Assembly: GCF_016908525.1 (NCBI RefSeq)
Contig: NZ_JAFBEB010000008.1
Location: 62,001-126,000, forward strand
From: Brevibacillus fulvus
GTDB taxonomy: Bacteria > Bacillota > Bacilli > Brevibacillales > Brevibacillaceae
Reading direction: 5' to 3'
DNA length: 64,000 bases
Shown here piece after piece: positions 23,302 to 31,077 of this stretch. Both the position numbers and the translations under genes were made by a program. The notes beneath the pieces were generated by a model. The model had not been told where the DNA came from, searched no databases, and worked only from the letters and a program-made list of their open reading frames with translations. How positions within the stretch are numbered: the first letter of the stretch is position 1; each line of letters opens with the position of its first letter.

Positions 23302-23916
23302 CTATGATTCCGTGGAGACATGTCCGGCGCGCGTGAACCAGCGCAACGGGTTAAGCGACCAGCGGGATGGCTGGCGCTCAAAGCGCTGCCTGCGCCGGGT
23401 CAAGCGCTGATGCATCAAATCCATCTCAAAAGTGACGCGGCGCATCTCCAGACGGATCGACTCTTGCCTTTCCTCGATATCGGCAATTTTTTGCAAAATC
23501 GTTGTCTGCATTTGATTGAGGGAAGATAGCTGGTTTAACTCCTGCTGAAACTGAAACAACGTTTCCTGGACGGTTTGTTCCACCTCATGAAAAGCCGATT
23601 GCAAATAGACCGTTTCCGGCACGTTTGCGCCGGCGTCAAATTCGGCGTCTTCTGAAGAGAGCATGTCCGCTGACAATTTCCCTTCGTCGATCATTTGCCG
23701 CTGAATTTCCCGCAGCGAGTAGTTTCCGGCGTCTTTTCGGGCTTTTACCTCCTTGAGCAGAGCAAAACCGGTTTCACTGATCAAATAATGGCCTTGCGGG
23801 TTCTTTTGCCGCTCATGCAGCGGGACAAACATGTCCAGCCAGTTTCGCAGCGTGCGCACATGAACGTTCAGCCGATCGGCCACTTCTTTTGAAGCCATCC
23901 AAACTTGCACTTCCAT
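23302..23916 (-). CDS. MerR-like helix-turn-helix protein with coiled coil
   Basis: The product has 204 residues from the ATG at 23914-23916, which follows GAAGGAG by eight bases. Residues 5-70 form a MerR-type domain (MASKEVADRLNVHVRTLRNWLDMFVPLHERQ..GHYLISETGFALLKEVKARK). Residues 100-175 are a coiled coil rich in Q and E (ETLFQFQQELNQLSSLNQMQTTILQKIADIEERQESIR). The C-terminus is basic. This layout recalls RacA-type or phage-like chromosome-binding proteins, but the match is by architecture only. Confidence 0.65.
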   Translation of the reverse strand: MEVQVWMASKEVADRLNVHVRTLRNWLDMFVPLHERQKNPQGHYLISETGFALLKEVKARKDAGNYSLREIQRQMIDEGKLSADMLSSEDAEFDAGANVPETVYLQSAFHEVEQTVQETLFQFQQELNQLSSLNQMQTTILQKIADIEERQESIRLEMRRVTFEMDLMHQRLTRRRQRFERQPSRWSLNPLRWFTRAGHVSTES

Positions 23917-23965
23917 CCCAATCACTCCTTCGCGATTCACGGGAATATCCGGTTATCTTACGGAC

Positions 23966-23974
23966 ATTATAGCA
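23966..23974 (-). promoter_or_regulatory. Extended -10 promoter for the MerR-like gene
   Basis: On the minus strand the sequence TGCTATAAT is an extended -10, about 50 bases upstream of the start at 23916. The -35 is poor (CTTTTG at 17 bases). Confidence 0.55.
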
Positions 23975-24158
23975 CCGATTTTTCCCGGCAAAAGAGAATC
24001 GACAAAGGTTCTGAAAACTAGTGGTTTTTCGGCTATTTTGGACAGCTCGTCCATTTTCTGTCGCTCTCCCGCATTCTGCTCGCTCGACCGACCGGTCTTG
24101 GGGTGCGCTTGGCTCGGAATAACAGCCTTTTTAAGCAGAAACGGGTTTGTTCACAAGC

Positions 24159-24184
24159 AAAGAGCACCCCGAGGGGTGCTCTTT
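24159..24184. terminator. Terminator hairpin after terC
   Basis: AAAGAGCACCCC pairs with GGGGTGCTCTTT around a two-base loop. On the plus strand it is followed by GTTTTAC. It lies 20 bases beyond the terC stop and resembles the hairpin at 23194-23217. Confidence 0.65.
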
Positions 24185-24206
24185 GTTTTACAGAGCGTCA
24201 AACGTT

Positions 24207-24926
24207 TTAGGAACCGCTTGCCAGTTTGTCCTCGTTCGTAAGACGCGCTCTTTCCTCTTTGCGTTTTTCCGCTTTCTTGCCTTGCCAGTAGCCCGCAGCC
24301 AGCACAGCGGCCACGATCAGAACTTTTAACACCGTTTCCAGCCAAACCATCTCGGCAAAGAAACCGGCAATCACTTTTTCCTCAAAGATCATTTTGGCCG
24401 CGGCCCAAGCAAGTACCGCTGAACCAATATATAATATCCAAGGGAAGCGCTCCATTGCTTTCAAAATCAGCTGGCTGCCCCAAATCATGATCGGAATGCT
24501 GATGACCAGACCGAGGATGATCAATGTCAGATTTCCGCCTGCCGCACCGGCAATGGCCAAAATATTGTCAAGCCCCATCATAATGTCGGCAATGACAATG
24601 GTGCGAACAGCTTCCATCAGGCTTTCGCCGGACTGGATTTTCCCTTCGTCATCGTCATCCAACAGCAGTTTATAGCTGATATAGACAAGTACCAAACCGC
24701 CCAGCAAGTACAGGAACGGAATTTTAAACAGGTAGGATGCCAAAACAGTTGCTACTACACGCACGATGATCGCAAGAAACGTTCCCCACAATATCGCCTT
24801 TTTCCGATTCTTCTGCGAAAGTTTTCGACAAGCAATCGCGATTACCACAGCGTTATCTCCGCTCAGGACGATATTGATCATAATGATCATCAATAAAGCT
24901 GAGAAAAAGCCTGCATCAAACAACAA
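24207..24926 (-). CDS. TerC family integral membrane protein
   Basis: The product has 239 residues with about seven membrane segments. The TerC signatures are IVLSGDNAVVIAIACRKL near residue 20 and DIMMGLDNILAIAGAAGGN near residue 115, with conserved D residues inside the membrane. B. subtilis homologues (YjbE, YkoY) are linked to Mn2+ export and to metal loading of secreted enzymes. The start is TTG, after GAGGGGG. The upstream region carries a hairpin that could act as an attenuator. The C-terminal tail is basic and cytosolic. Confidence 0.88.
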   Translation of the reverse strand: MLFDAGFFSALLMIIMINIVLSGDNAVVIAIACRKLSQKNRKKAILWGTFLAIIVRVVATVLASYLFKIPFLYLLGGLVLVYISYKLLLDDDDEGKIQSGESLMEAVRTIVIADIMMGLDNILAIAGAAGGNLTLIILGLVISIPIMIWGSQLILKAMERFPWILYIGSAVLAWAAAKMIFEEKVIAGFFAEMVWLETVLKVLIVAAVLAAGYWQGKKAEKRKEERARLTNEDKLASGS

Positions 24927-24995
24927 CGACGCCCCCTCTTTGTTTTATCCACGCACAAGCCAGAAAAGCATTAATGGATTAATTCCGGAAAACAA

Positions 24996-25051
24996 AGGAC
25001 CCCTACCCTTTCAGGCAAAGGTCCTGTCAACAACAAAATGCATGCTGTCAA
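24996..25051 (-). promoter_or_regulatory. Possible attenuator leader upstream of terC
   Basis: On the minus strand two TTGACA copies (25046-25051 and 25025-25030, 21 bases apart) precede a hairpin AGGACC/GGTCCT (24996-25025) that is followed by TTTGTTTT. The segment GACCTTTGCC recalls the 3' part of Mn2+ riboswitches of the yybP-ykoY type, but I could not find the 5' part GGGGAGTAG, so this remains a hairpin only. Confidence 0.35.
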
Positions 25052-25144
25052 CAATTCTTCCATGTTACCTCTATCGTAAGCCCGTCCAGGGTTGTTGTCA
25101 ACTGTGCATTCCGTTATCATGTTGTACGAGGAGGGTTGTCTCTA

Positions 25145-25645
25145 ATGTCCAAACAGTTTGTGATAGAAGCTGTCATGCTGGCGATTTACGGTGAATTAAC
25201 GCAACCCGGTCAACCCGTGGAATACTTGATTCCCGTTTCTTCCCTGTATGAACTGGAAGAACTCGTACATAATCCCGAACCGCTCATGCCTGATCCGGAC
25301 GATGAACAGCACGTCCGCAAGATGATGGCCCAGCTGGTGCAATTTTTTCACGACCCTTTTAATCGAAAGCGGATGGAGAAGGCATTGGTCGCTCCATGGT
25401 CAAGGCTGTCTTTTCCGTTTCCCAACGATGTGACGATCACGGTTGTGCAAACAGAGGACACCGCTTTGTGGGGAGAATTGTTTGACCCGATTGAAACGGT
25501 GTTGCTGTTGACCGCGATCCATTTTCAAGTCCCGCTGTTAACCGATCAGATCGAATGGCAGGATCGTATCCTGGAATATGTGATACCCGTGCAATTTTAC
25601 GATATTGAAGACTATGAGTTCGCTCTCGAGCAAGTTGACCCGTAA
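25145..25645 (+). CDS. Conserved-looking soluble protein of unknown function
   Basis: The product has 166 residues. GAGGAGG precedes the ATG at 25145; a TTG three codons earlier lies too near that site. The protein is acidic, with a helical N-terminal half (EAVMLAIYGELTQPGQPVEYLIP, then DPDDEQHVRKMMAQLVQFFHD) and a beta-rich C-terminal half. I do not recognise the family. It stands alone before a good terminator. Confidence 0.65.
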   Translation: MSKQFVIEAVMLAIYGELTQPGQPVEYLIPVSSLYELEELVHNPEPLMPDPDDEQHVRKMMAQLVQFFHDPFNRKRMEKALVAPWSRLSFPFPNDVTITVVQTEDTALWGELFDPIETVLLLTAIHFQVPLLTDQIEWQDRILEYVIPVQFYDIEDYEFALEQVDP

Positions 25646-25647
25646 CC

Positions 25648-25698
25648 GCCAAGTGTGAATGCGGAGCAGTTTTTCCGCCTTCCGCTTGGCTTTTTTTC
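25648..25698 (+). terminator. Terminator after the gene at 25145
   Basis: GCCAAGTG pairs with CGCTTGGC, with an inner GCGGA/TCCGC stem, followed by TTTTTTT. Confidence 0.85.
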
Positions 25699-25778
25699 AT
25701 AGCGGAATTGGCTCTTTTAAAATCGAACGATAACCCGTATATTGAGGAGATAGCAAATGTAACAAAAGAGGCGACAAT

Positions 25779-27206
25779 ATGGGAAGAAAACCGATATACA
25801 ACAAAGTATACAACCAGCTGCGCTACCAAATTTTAAGCGGCGAACTCCCAATTGGCTCCTTATTGCCCCCGGAACGAAAACTGGCAGAACAAATGGGAGT
25901 CAGCCGCAATACGATCGTTCGCGCTTACAGTGAACTGGAAGCGGAAGGCTTCATTTCCAGCCGCAGAGGCAGCGGGCGCTTTGTCGAGCCTTTGCCGCCT
26001 GTCTCGACCTTTTCCCGCTTCAACTGGAACGACACCTATCACAGCAGCATGCTCAACGCCTATCCCTCTCACATGGCAGATTTGCTGTCGGTGGGCATTT
26101 CCCAGCCGCAGATGGTCAATTTTGCCCACGGCCACGGCGGAAAGCATACGCTGGCCGAGTCGGGATTTGCCGAATACGTTCGTTCAACCGCCGCGCAACT
26201 AAATTCTTACTATCTTACGGCGGTGGAAGGAGATCCGGCCTTGCGGGAACAATTGGTCAGCTGGATGGGCATGGAACAAATCTCTTCCCCGGAACAGGTG
26301 CTGATCACCAGCGGTTCTCAAGAAGCGCTCTATATGTTGACGACCTTGCTGGCTCGCCCCGGCGATGCGATTATTACGGAAATGCCCACATATTTTGGCT
26401 CCCTGCAGTTATTTCAATCGCTGGGGATGAAAATCTTGCCGGTTCCCGTTGATCAGCAAGGGATGCGCATTGACGTGCTGGAAGGTCTGCTGGCGAGATA
26501 CCGGGCGCGCTTTCTCTATACCGTTCCGACCTTCCACAATCCGACCGGATATACGCTGTCGCTCGAGCGCCGCCGCAGGTTGCTGGCGTTAAGCGAAAAA
26601 TATCAGCTTCCGATTATCGAAGATGACGCCTACCGCCATCTCCATTTAGAGCATGAACCGCCGCCTTCGCTGAAATCGCTGGATTTGAGCGGCAACGTCA
26701 TCTATGTAAACACATTCTCCAAACTGCTGTTTCCCGGGTTGCGGATCGGCTGGATTGCCGGAAGCCGACAAGTGATCCAGTTGCTGAGCAAAATAAAGGA
26801 ACTGTCGATCTCTACCAATTCCCTTGGCCAACGAGCCGTAGCCGCTTTTATGAGCGACCAGGCGCTGGCCCCTCATTTGCGACATACGCGGCGGTTATAC
26901 CGGGAACAGGCCGAGACGATGGGTCATTATTTGGAAAAATTGAAACGTTTGGGCTTTTCCTACGAAAAGCCGGCGGGAGGGTTTTATTATTGGATAGCGC
27001 TGCCGGAAGAAATTGACGCGCGCCAGCTGATGCTCGTTTGCCGCCGGCATGGCGTCTCGTTTACGTGCGGTGACATGTTTTTGCTGCGGGAAGCGGAACA
27101 GCGGTTTATTCGGCTTTGTTACACCCATGAACCGCAAGAGCAGATCGAACGCGGCATGTCCATTCTCGCCGACGTCCTGCAAGCAAGAAAGGAGTTTTCG
27201 CTTTGA
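25779..27206 (+). CDS. MocR/GabR-type regulator (GntR helix-turn-helix fused to aminotransferase)
   Basis: The product has 475 residues. Residues 1-70 form a GntR winged helix (NKVYNQLRYQILSGELPIGSLLPPERKLAEQMGVSRNTIVRAYSELEAEGFI). The rest is a class I aminotransferase-like domain with ITSGSQEALYMLTTLL, TVPTFHNPTG, IIEDDAYRHL and the PLP lysine in NTFSKLLFPGLRIGW. Proteins of this type sense an amino acid or PLP adduct and control nearby genes. It is the first gene of an operon with azlC and azlD, so it probably controls their expression. Confidence 0.9.
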   Translation: MGRKPIYNKVYNQLRYQILSGELPIGSLLPPERKLAEQMGVSRNTIVRAYSELEAEGFISSRRGSGRFVEPLPPVSTFSRFNWNDTYHSSMLNAYPSHMADLLSVGISQPQMVNFAHGHGGKHTLAESGFAEYVRSTAAQLNSYYLTAVEGDPALREQLVSWMGMEQISSPEQVLITSGSQEALYMLTTLLARPGDAIITEMPTYFGSLQLFQSLGMKILPVPVDQQGMRIDVLEGLLARYRARFLYTVPTFHNPTGYTLSLERRRRLLALSEKYQLPIIEDDAYRHLHLEHEPPPSLKSLDLSGNVIYVNTFSKLLFPGLRIGWIAGSRQVIQLLSKIKELSISTNSLGQRAVAAFMSDQALAPHLRHTRRLYREQAETMGHYLEKLKRLGFSYEKPAGGFYYWIALPEEIDARQLMLVCRRHGVSFTCGDMFLLREAEQRFIRLCYTHEPQEQIERGMSILADVLQARKEFSL

Positions 27207-27943
27207 AATCGTCAGAATCGACCATTCAGTCTTTGCGGAACGGATTTATTGATGCCTTGCCCGTGACCGCCAGTTATATTGTGTTTGCCGCCATCTTCGG
27301 CATGTTGTCCCTGCAAACCGGTCTCAGCCCTTGGCAAAGCATCGCGATGTCGATTATCGTTTACGCCGGTTCAGCCCAGTTTACAGCCCTGTCGATGCTG
27401 GCGGAGCAAGCCAGCCCTTGGGCGATCATTTTTGCCACCTTTTTGCTCAACTCGCGCCATCTCCTGATGGGACTGTCGCTGTCTCCCTACTACCAGGGCT
27501 ATTCCCGCCTGCAGCTCAACAGCGTGGCCTTTCTGCTGACGGATGAATCTTATGCGATCAGTCTCAATCGGCTTCGCGAACAACCAAAAATCAATGTGAG
27601 CTATGTCGTCGGTGTCTCGCTCTCCCTGTACCTGGCCTGGATCGGCGGTACCTGGCTCGGCACCATGGCCGGGCAATGGATTCCCGATCCGGCCTCGCTT
27701 GGTCTGGGCTTCAGCTTTACCGCGATGTTTCTGGCACTGGCCTACTATCAACTGGGCTCGCTCGTCCGCATCCTCACTTTCGTCGCCTGCGGTTTGGTCG
27801 CCACCTGGCTGGCGTTGTTTTTGCCAAACGGACTGCACTTGCTCATCGCGGGCCTTCTCGCCTTTGTGGTCGGTTTCTCGCTTCCGCTGAAACAAGCCGC
27901 CCAGACATCAGAAGACGCACGACAGGAGGTGGAACCAGCATGA
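27203..27943 (+). CDS. azlC: AzlC family branched-chain amino acid exporter subunit
   Basis: The product has 246 residues. The start is a TTG that overlaps the stop of the MocR gene (TTGA), with AAAGGAG upstream. It has about seven membrane segments and the AzlC signature IVFAAIFGMLSLQTGLSPWQSIAMSIIVYAGSAQFTALSML, then LNSRHLLMGLSL. AzlC with AzlD exports branched-chain amino acids or analogues such as azaleucine. The azlD gene overlaps its stop. Confidence 0.88.
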   Translation: MKSSESTIQSLRNGFIDALPVTASYIVFAAIFGMLSLQTGLSPWQSIAMSIIVYAGSAQFTALSMLAEQASPWAIIFATFLLNSRHLLMGLSLSPYYQGYSRLQLNSVAFLLTDESYAISLNRLREQPKINVSYVVGVSLSLYLAWIGGTWLGTMAGQWIPDPASLGLGFSFTAMFLALAYYQLGSLVRILTFVACGLVATWLALFLPNGLHLLIAGLLAFVVGFSLPLKQAAQTSEDARQEVEPA

Positions 27944-28257
27944 GTGCCAGCACGACTCTGTTGCTTTATTTGGCAATGTCGGCCGTGACCTATTTCAGTC
28001 GACGGCTGTTTTTGCGCGTACCCAGCAAATATTTTTCTCCGCGGCTGATCAACGGCCTGACCTTTATTCCCGTTGGCATTTTTGCCGGCCTGATTTTTCC
28101 GTCTTTGTTTGTCAGCGGCCAGCAACTGGTCTTTCAGCCGGTCTTTCTGATCGCCAGCGCCATCTGTCTATTGGTGATGGCGCTCAGCCGCAACGTGTTT
28201 CTCAGCTTTGGCATCGGACTGGCTTTTGTCATTGTCGCTTCGCTTGAGCTGTTTTAA
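27940..28257 (+). CDS. azlD: AzlD family branched-chain amino acid exporter subunit
   Basis: The product has 105 residues and starts at the ATG that overlaps the azlC stop (ATGA), after AGGAGG. It is a small membrane protein with about four segments and the AzlD pattern TYFSRRLFLRVPSKYFSPRLINGLTFIPVGIFAGLIFP. It forms the exporter with AzlC. Confidence 0.85.
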   Translation: MSASTTLLLYLAMSAVTYFSRRLFLRVPSKYFSPRLINGLTFIPVGIFAGLIFPSLFVSGQQLVFQPVFLIASAICLLVMALSRNVFLSFGIGLAFVIVASLELF

Positions 28258-28386
28258 GCACAGGTCTTGTTCACCGGCCTCCGCTCTTTTTGCAAAAATT
28301 TGGCGAAAAGTGGCCAGTTTTTTGTTTGCCCGTGATAGAATACGGGTATTAAGTATCTCATAGCCTTTTCATAGGAGGAACGGACA

Positions 28387-28872
28387 ATGAGCAGCGAACT
28401 GCACAACTATCAGCTCCAGGACGGAACCGAAGACGAAAGCATTCAATGCATACTCTTTCGAATGGGAAATGAATATTACGGTCTGCCCATTAGTTCCGTG
28501 AAAGAAATCATCAAGCCGCTTCCGATTACACGGTTCCCCAAATCCCCCCCGTTTGTCGAAGGGGTGATCGATCTGCGCGGTCATATCCTGCCAATCGTCA
28601 ACCTGCCGAAAATGTTTGGACTGGAACCGCTCCCGCTGAATGAAGAGAGCCGTTTTGTCGACATTCAGATGGAAGGATTAAACCTGGGCATTGTCGTCGA
28701 TGCCGTGTCGGAGGTCATCCAAATCCCGCTCAAGCAAATTGAAGCGGCACCCGCGATTGTCGCCGGCGTCGAAGGAAAATATCTCAACGGGATTGCCCGT
28801 CTGGAAGACAGATTGATTTTGCTTTTGGATCTGGAACAAACGTTTGGCCAATGGCGAAAACAGGGACAATAA
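28387..28872 (+). CDS. cheW: CheW-like chemotaxis coupling protein
   Basis: The product has 161 residues and consists of one CheW domain: CILFRMGNEYYGLPISSVKEIIKPLPITRFPKSPPFVEGVIDLRGHILPIVNL near residues 20-75 and NGIARLEDRLILLLDLE at the end. CheW links chemoreceptors to the CheA kinase. ATAGGAGG precedes the ATG. It is not in a chemotaxis operon here. An extended -10 (TGATAGAAT, 28333-28341) lies about 45 bases upstream. Confidence 0.9.
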   Translation: MSSELHNYQLQDGTEDESIQCILFRMGNEYYGLPISSVKEIIKPLPITRFPKSPPFVEGVIDLRGHILPIVNLPKMFGLEPLPLNEESRFVDIQMEGLNLGIVVDAVSEVIQIPLKQIEAAPAIVAGVEGKYLNGIARLEDRLILLLDLEQTFGQWRKQGQ

Positions 28873-28880
28873 TAAGGCAA

Positions 28881-28929
28881 AACGCGCAAATCGAGAGCTG
28901 TGCTTGCTTTCTCGACTGCGCGTTTTTTT
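28881..28929. terminator. Terminator between cheW and the convergent gene
   Basis: AACGCGC pairs with GCGCGTT, with TCGAGA/TCTCGA inside the stem, followed by TTTTTT on the plus strand. Confidence 0.85.
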
Positions 28930-29599
28930 ACGCTTCTCGCCCGCCGCTGGCCAAATAGGCAAAGTTGACCCAAACCATCTCTTCGATGCCGAGAATCTCT
29001 TTAAACAGATCGACAGAGTCGTACAAAAGCGAGCTGCCCGTTTCTTCGTCATAGTCTGTCAACAGGTTGATGTCAAACAAGGCGCATAACTGCTGCAGCT
29101 GTTTCGGCTCAAGCATATGGGCGAAACAGTGCGGACGGAACCGGCTGATTCCCTTTAGCACTTCCCGGCGAAACTGCTCGGAACGGACCACCTTCTCTAA
29201 CAGTTCTTCATAGAAATTGCGCAGTTCGTCGTCTTCAAATGTTTCCTCGTACAAATCAATGTGTGGATACCGCTGCAGAAACGCTGCTTCTGCCAGTTCA
29301 ACATCGAGCGAATAACTGATCGTGGCCGCAGACACTTCTTGGCCGCCGTCGAACAACCGATAGCCCCAACCGCTGTCTTCCGCATCATGGAACCAAAGCA
29401 ACGGAAGTGAATGGGCAGAGAGGTTGAGCAGGAACTGCAGCGTTTCCGTTCGTTCGATCGATTCGTCTTTCAGGAAAAACGCATTCCAATCCTCGTTTAC
29501 GTGCTTGTGAAAGTAAGGCTGGCGCGATGACGGCAACTCGTGCAACACTTTCTCTTCATATTGGCGCGGATATAAAATCCCGGTAGTAAACTCATTCAT
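28928..29599 (-). CDS. Acidic protein of unknown function
   Basis: The product has 223 residues, acidic, with no membrane segment. It is rich in aromatic and acidic residues, for example WGYRLFDGGQEVSAATISYSLDVELAEAAF and YEETFEDDELRNFYEELLEKVV, and fits a soluble single-domain fold. The start follows CGGTGGG. It is convergent with cheW. I do not recognise the family. Confidence 0.65.
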   Translation of the reverse strand: MNEFTTGILYPRQYEEKVLHELPSSRQPYFHKHVNEDWNAFFLKDESIERTETLQFLLNLSAHSLPLLWFHDAEDSGWGYRLFDGGQEVSAATISYSLDVELAEAAFLQRYPHIDLYEETFEDDELRNFYEELLEKVVRSEQFRREVLKGISRFRPHCFAHMLEPKQLQQLCALFDINLLTDYDEETGSSLLYDSVDLFKEILGIEEMVWVNFAYLASGGREA

Positions 29600-29621
29600 C
29601 GTTTTCCCACCGCTTTCCGAA

Positions 29622-29672
29622 GAAATGTTGTGGTAATCTGATTACCCGTATGGTTTGAAAACGAAACATTTC
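29622..29672. promoter_or_regulatory. Nested inverted repeats
   Basis: An outer pair GAAATGTT (29622-29629) / AACATTTC (29665-29672) encloses a perfect 15-base dyad GGTAATC-T-GATTACC (29632-29646). It lies upstream of the gene at 29599 and downstream of thpR, the usual place for an operator. Confidence 0.45.
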
Positions 29673-29751
29673 TACCAGTTTATTCAGTTGTTGCTCGTTT
29701 TTTGCCGCCAACTTTTGCACCAGGTCCTGTTCAACAGGCGAACAACGCGCT

Positions 29752-30330
29752 TCACTTGTCTTCCCCTGAAAGAGTTGCGGAATGAAGAATGGTATGCACG
29801 GCTCCTTCCGGCCTCAGTTCCGATTGAAACAAATGGACCTGCCGTACTTCCCAGTGCGGCAGCGTCGCCTCGCCCAGCAAACGCTGGTTCCACTCAGCCA
29901 GCGGCAGTTTCTCTCCGTCCGTCCGGGGCCCCCGCGCCAAAGTGATATGCGGCTGATACGTCCTTCGATCAAACGAAACCTCTTGATGGAGCTCAAATCG
30001 TTTGCCCAGCAGCGTATGCAGCTGTTCCAGCGCGCGCAAGTAACCGCGCAGCCCGATCCACAACACACGCGGCCGCTCCGCGTGCGGAAAAGCTCCGAGG
30101 TGGCCAACCTGCAACGAAAACGGCTTGATGATGGCACTGACCAAGTCCAAATCGTGAATCAGTTCGGGCAGCAGCGTTTCGTCGACCTCTCCGAGAAAAT
30201 GCAAGGTCAGGTGAAGATTATGCAGCGGCTGCCAGCGCTGGGCGCGAATCTCCTGCTTTACCTGTTGCTGGATGCCGGCGATAAAAGCGACGGCGGACTC
30301 CGGAATATCCAATGCTACAAAGAGACGCAC
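29752..30330 (-). CDS. thpR: RNA 2',3'-cyclic phosphodiesterase (LigT/ThpR family)
   Basis: The product has 192 residues. The two 2H motifs are HLTLHFLGE near residue 40 and HITLARG near residue 127. The start MRLFVALDIPESAVAFI is typical for the family, and a GTG start follows GGGTGGAG. The enzyme hydrolyses 2',3'-cyclic phosphate ends of RNA. It is the second 2H protein in the window besides the YjcG homologue. A terminator lies upstream, at 30375-30403, so it is a separate unit. Confidence 0.9.
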   Translation of the reverse strand: MRLFVALDIPESAVAFIAGIQQQVKQEIRAQRWQPLHNLHLTLHFLGEVDETLLPELIHDLDLVSAIIKPFSLQVGHLGAFPHAERPRVLWIGLRGYLRALEQLHTLLGKRFELHQEVSFDRRTYQPHITLARGPRTDGEKLPLAEWNQRLLGEATLPHWEVRQVHLFQSELRPEGAVHTILHSATLSGEDK

Positions 30331-30374
30331 GTTTCACTCCACCCTTCTGAACGAAATCAAAAGTGATGCCTGAT

Positions 30375-30403
30375 GAAAAAAAGGCCCACCCATACGGGGA
30401 GCC
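30375..30403 (-). terminator. Terminator after the gene at 30413
   Basis: On the minus strand GGCTCCCC-GTAT-GGGTGGGCC is an imperfect stem followed by seven T residues. Confidence 0.7.
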
Positions 30404-30412
30404 AGCCGGTAA

Positions 30413-30895
30413 CTATGCGGCTAATGTCTTTCCTGTTATAATGCACATCATCATTTTGGCGTATTCAAACAACATATCGCGATGCGTCTGATACAAAAAA
30501 TGGACCGTTCCTTCAAAATGGTCATTCAGTCCGAGCGGCATCACATTCCAGATTAGCTCGGCCTCCTGCCCCATGTATTCTTCGATCCGCATTCTTTTGC
30601 TTTCCAGGTCCGTGCCTGGTTCCACCGTCAGGGAAAAACGGATGGTTGCCGGAAAAGCGCTGAGCGGCTCCTCTCCTGCTCCGTTTCCCAGAGGAAGCAG
30701 CCCCTTTACGACCACGAGACCTTGCTCGTGCCAAAGCATATACTCCAACTGTGCCCGCATACGCCCCTGCCCTTGCAGCGAGAGATCGGACGTATGGATA
30801 TTTAGGGAGAACAGCCGGGCGAGTCGCTCCACCTCCTCGTGAAAGCTGGCCACTTCACAGGCAAATTGCTCGGGATCAGCTTGCATCATGAACAT
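30413..30895 (-). CDS. Soluble protein of unknown function
   Basis: The product has 160 residues, starting MFMMQADPEQFACEVASFHEEVERLARLFSL. GAGGTGATCCC precedes the ATG. The N-terminal third is helical and the rest is beta-rich, with a helical end (MLFEYAKMMMCIITG). It has no motif I can name. It stands alone between terminators. Confidence 0.6.
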   Translation of the reverse strand: MFMMQADPEQFACEVASFHEEVERLARLFSLNIHTSDLSLQGQGRMRAQLEYMLWHEQGLVVVKGLLPLGNGAGEEPLSAFPATIRFSLTVEPGTDLESKRMRIEEYMGQEAELIWNVMPLGLNDHFEGTVHFLYQTHRDMLFEYAKMMMCIITGKTLAA

Positions 30896-30983
30896 GGGAT
30901 CACCTCTTTTTCATACTCCCTGTCCCTAATTCACGGCCCAGCTTGTCGTTTCCTTTGTTGAACGTTGACTAGTTTTCGCCAAA

Positions 30984-31028
30984 ACAAAAAAACCGTTTGG
31001 CAAAAGTTGCGAATTCGCAGCAAACGGT
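30984..31028 (-). terminator. Terminator after surE
   Basis: On the minus strand CCGTTTG (31021-31027) pairs with CAAACGG (30993-30999), and TTTTTTT follows. Confidence 0.75.
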
Positions 31029-31077
31029 CGAACGAGCGATTTTATTCGGTTTTGCTGTCTGTTTTTTCGTATTTTGT

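Noticed and set aside
23040-23381. 113-codon minus-strand frame in the gap next to the MerR-like gene
   Set aside because: It overlaps the terminator hairpin and the 3' end of the real gene, has unusual composition (C, R and H-rich), and lacks a ribosome binding site.
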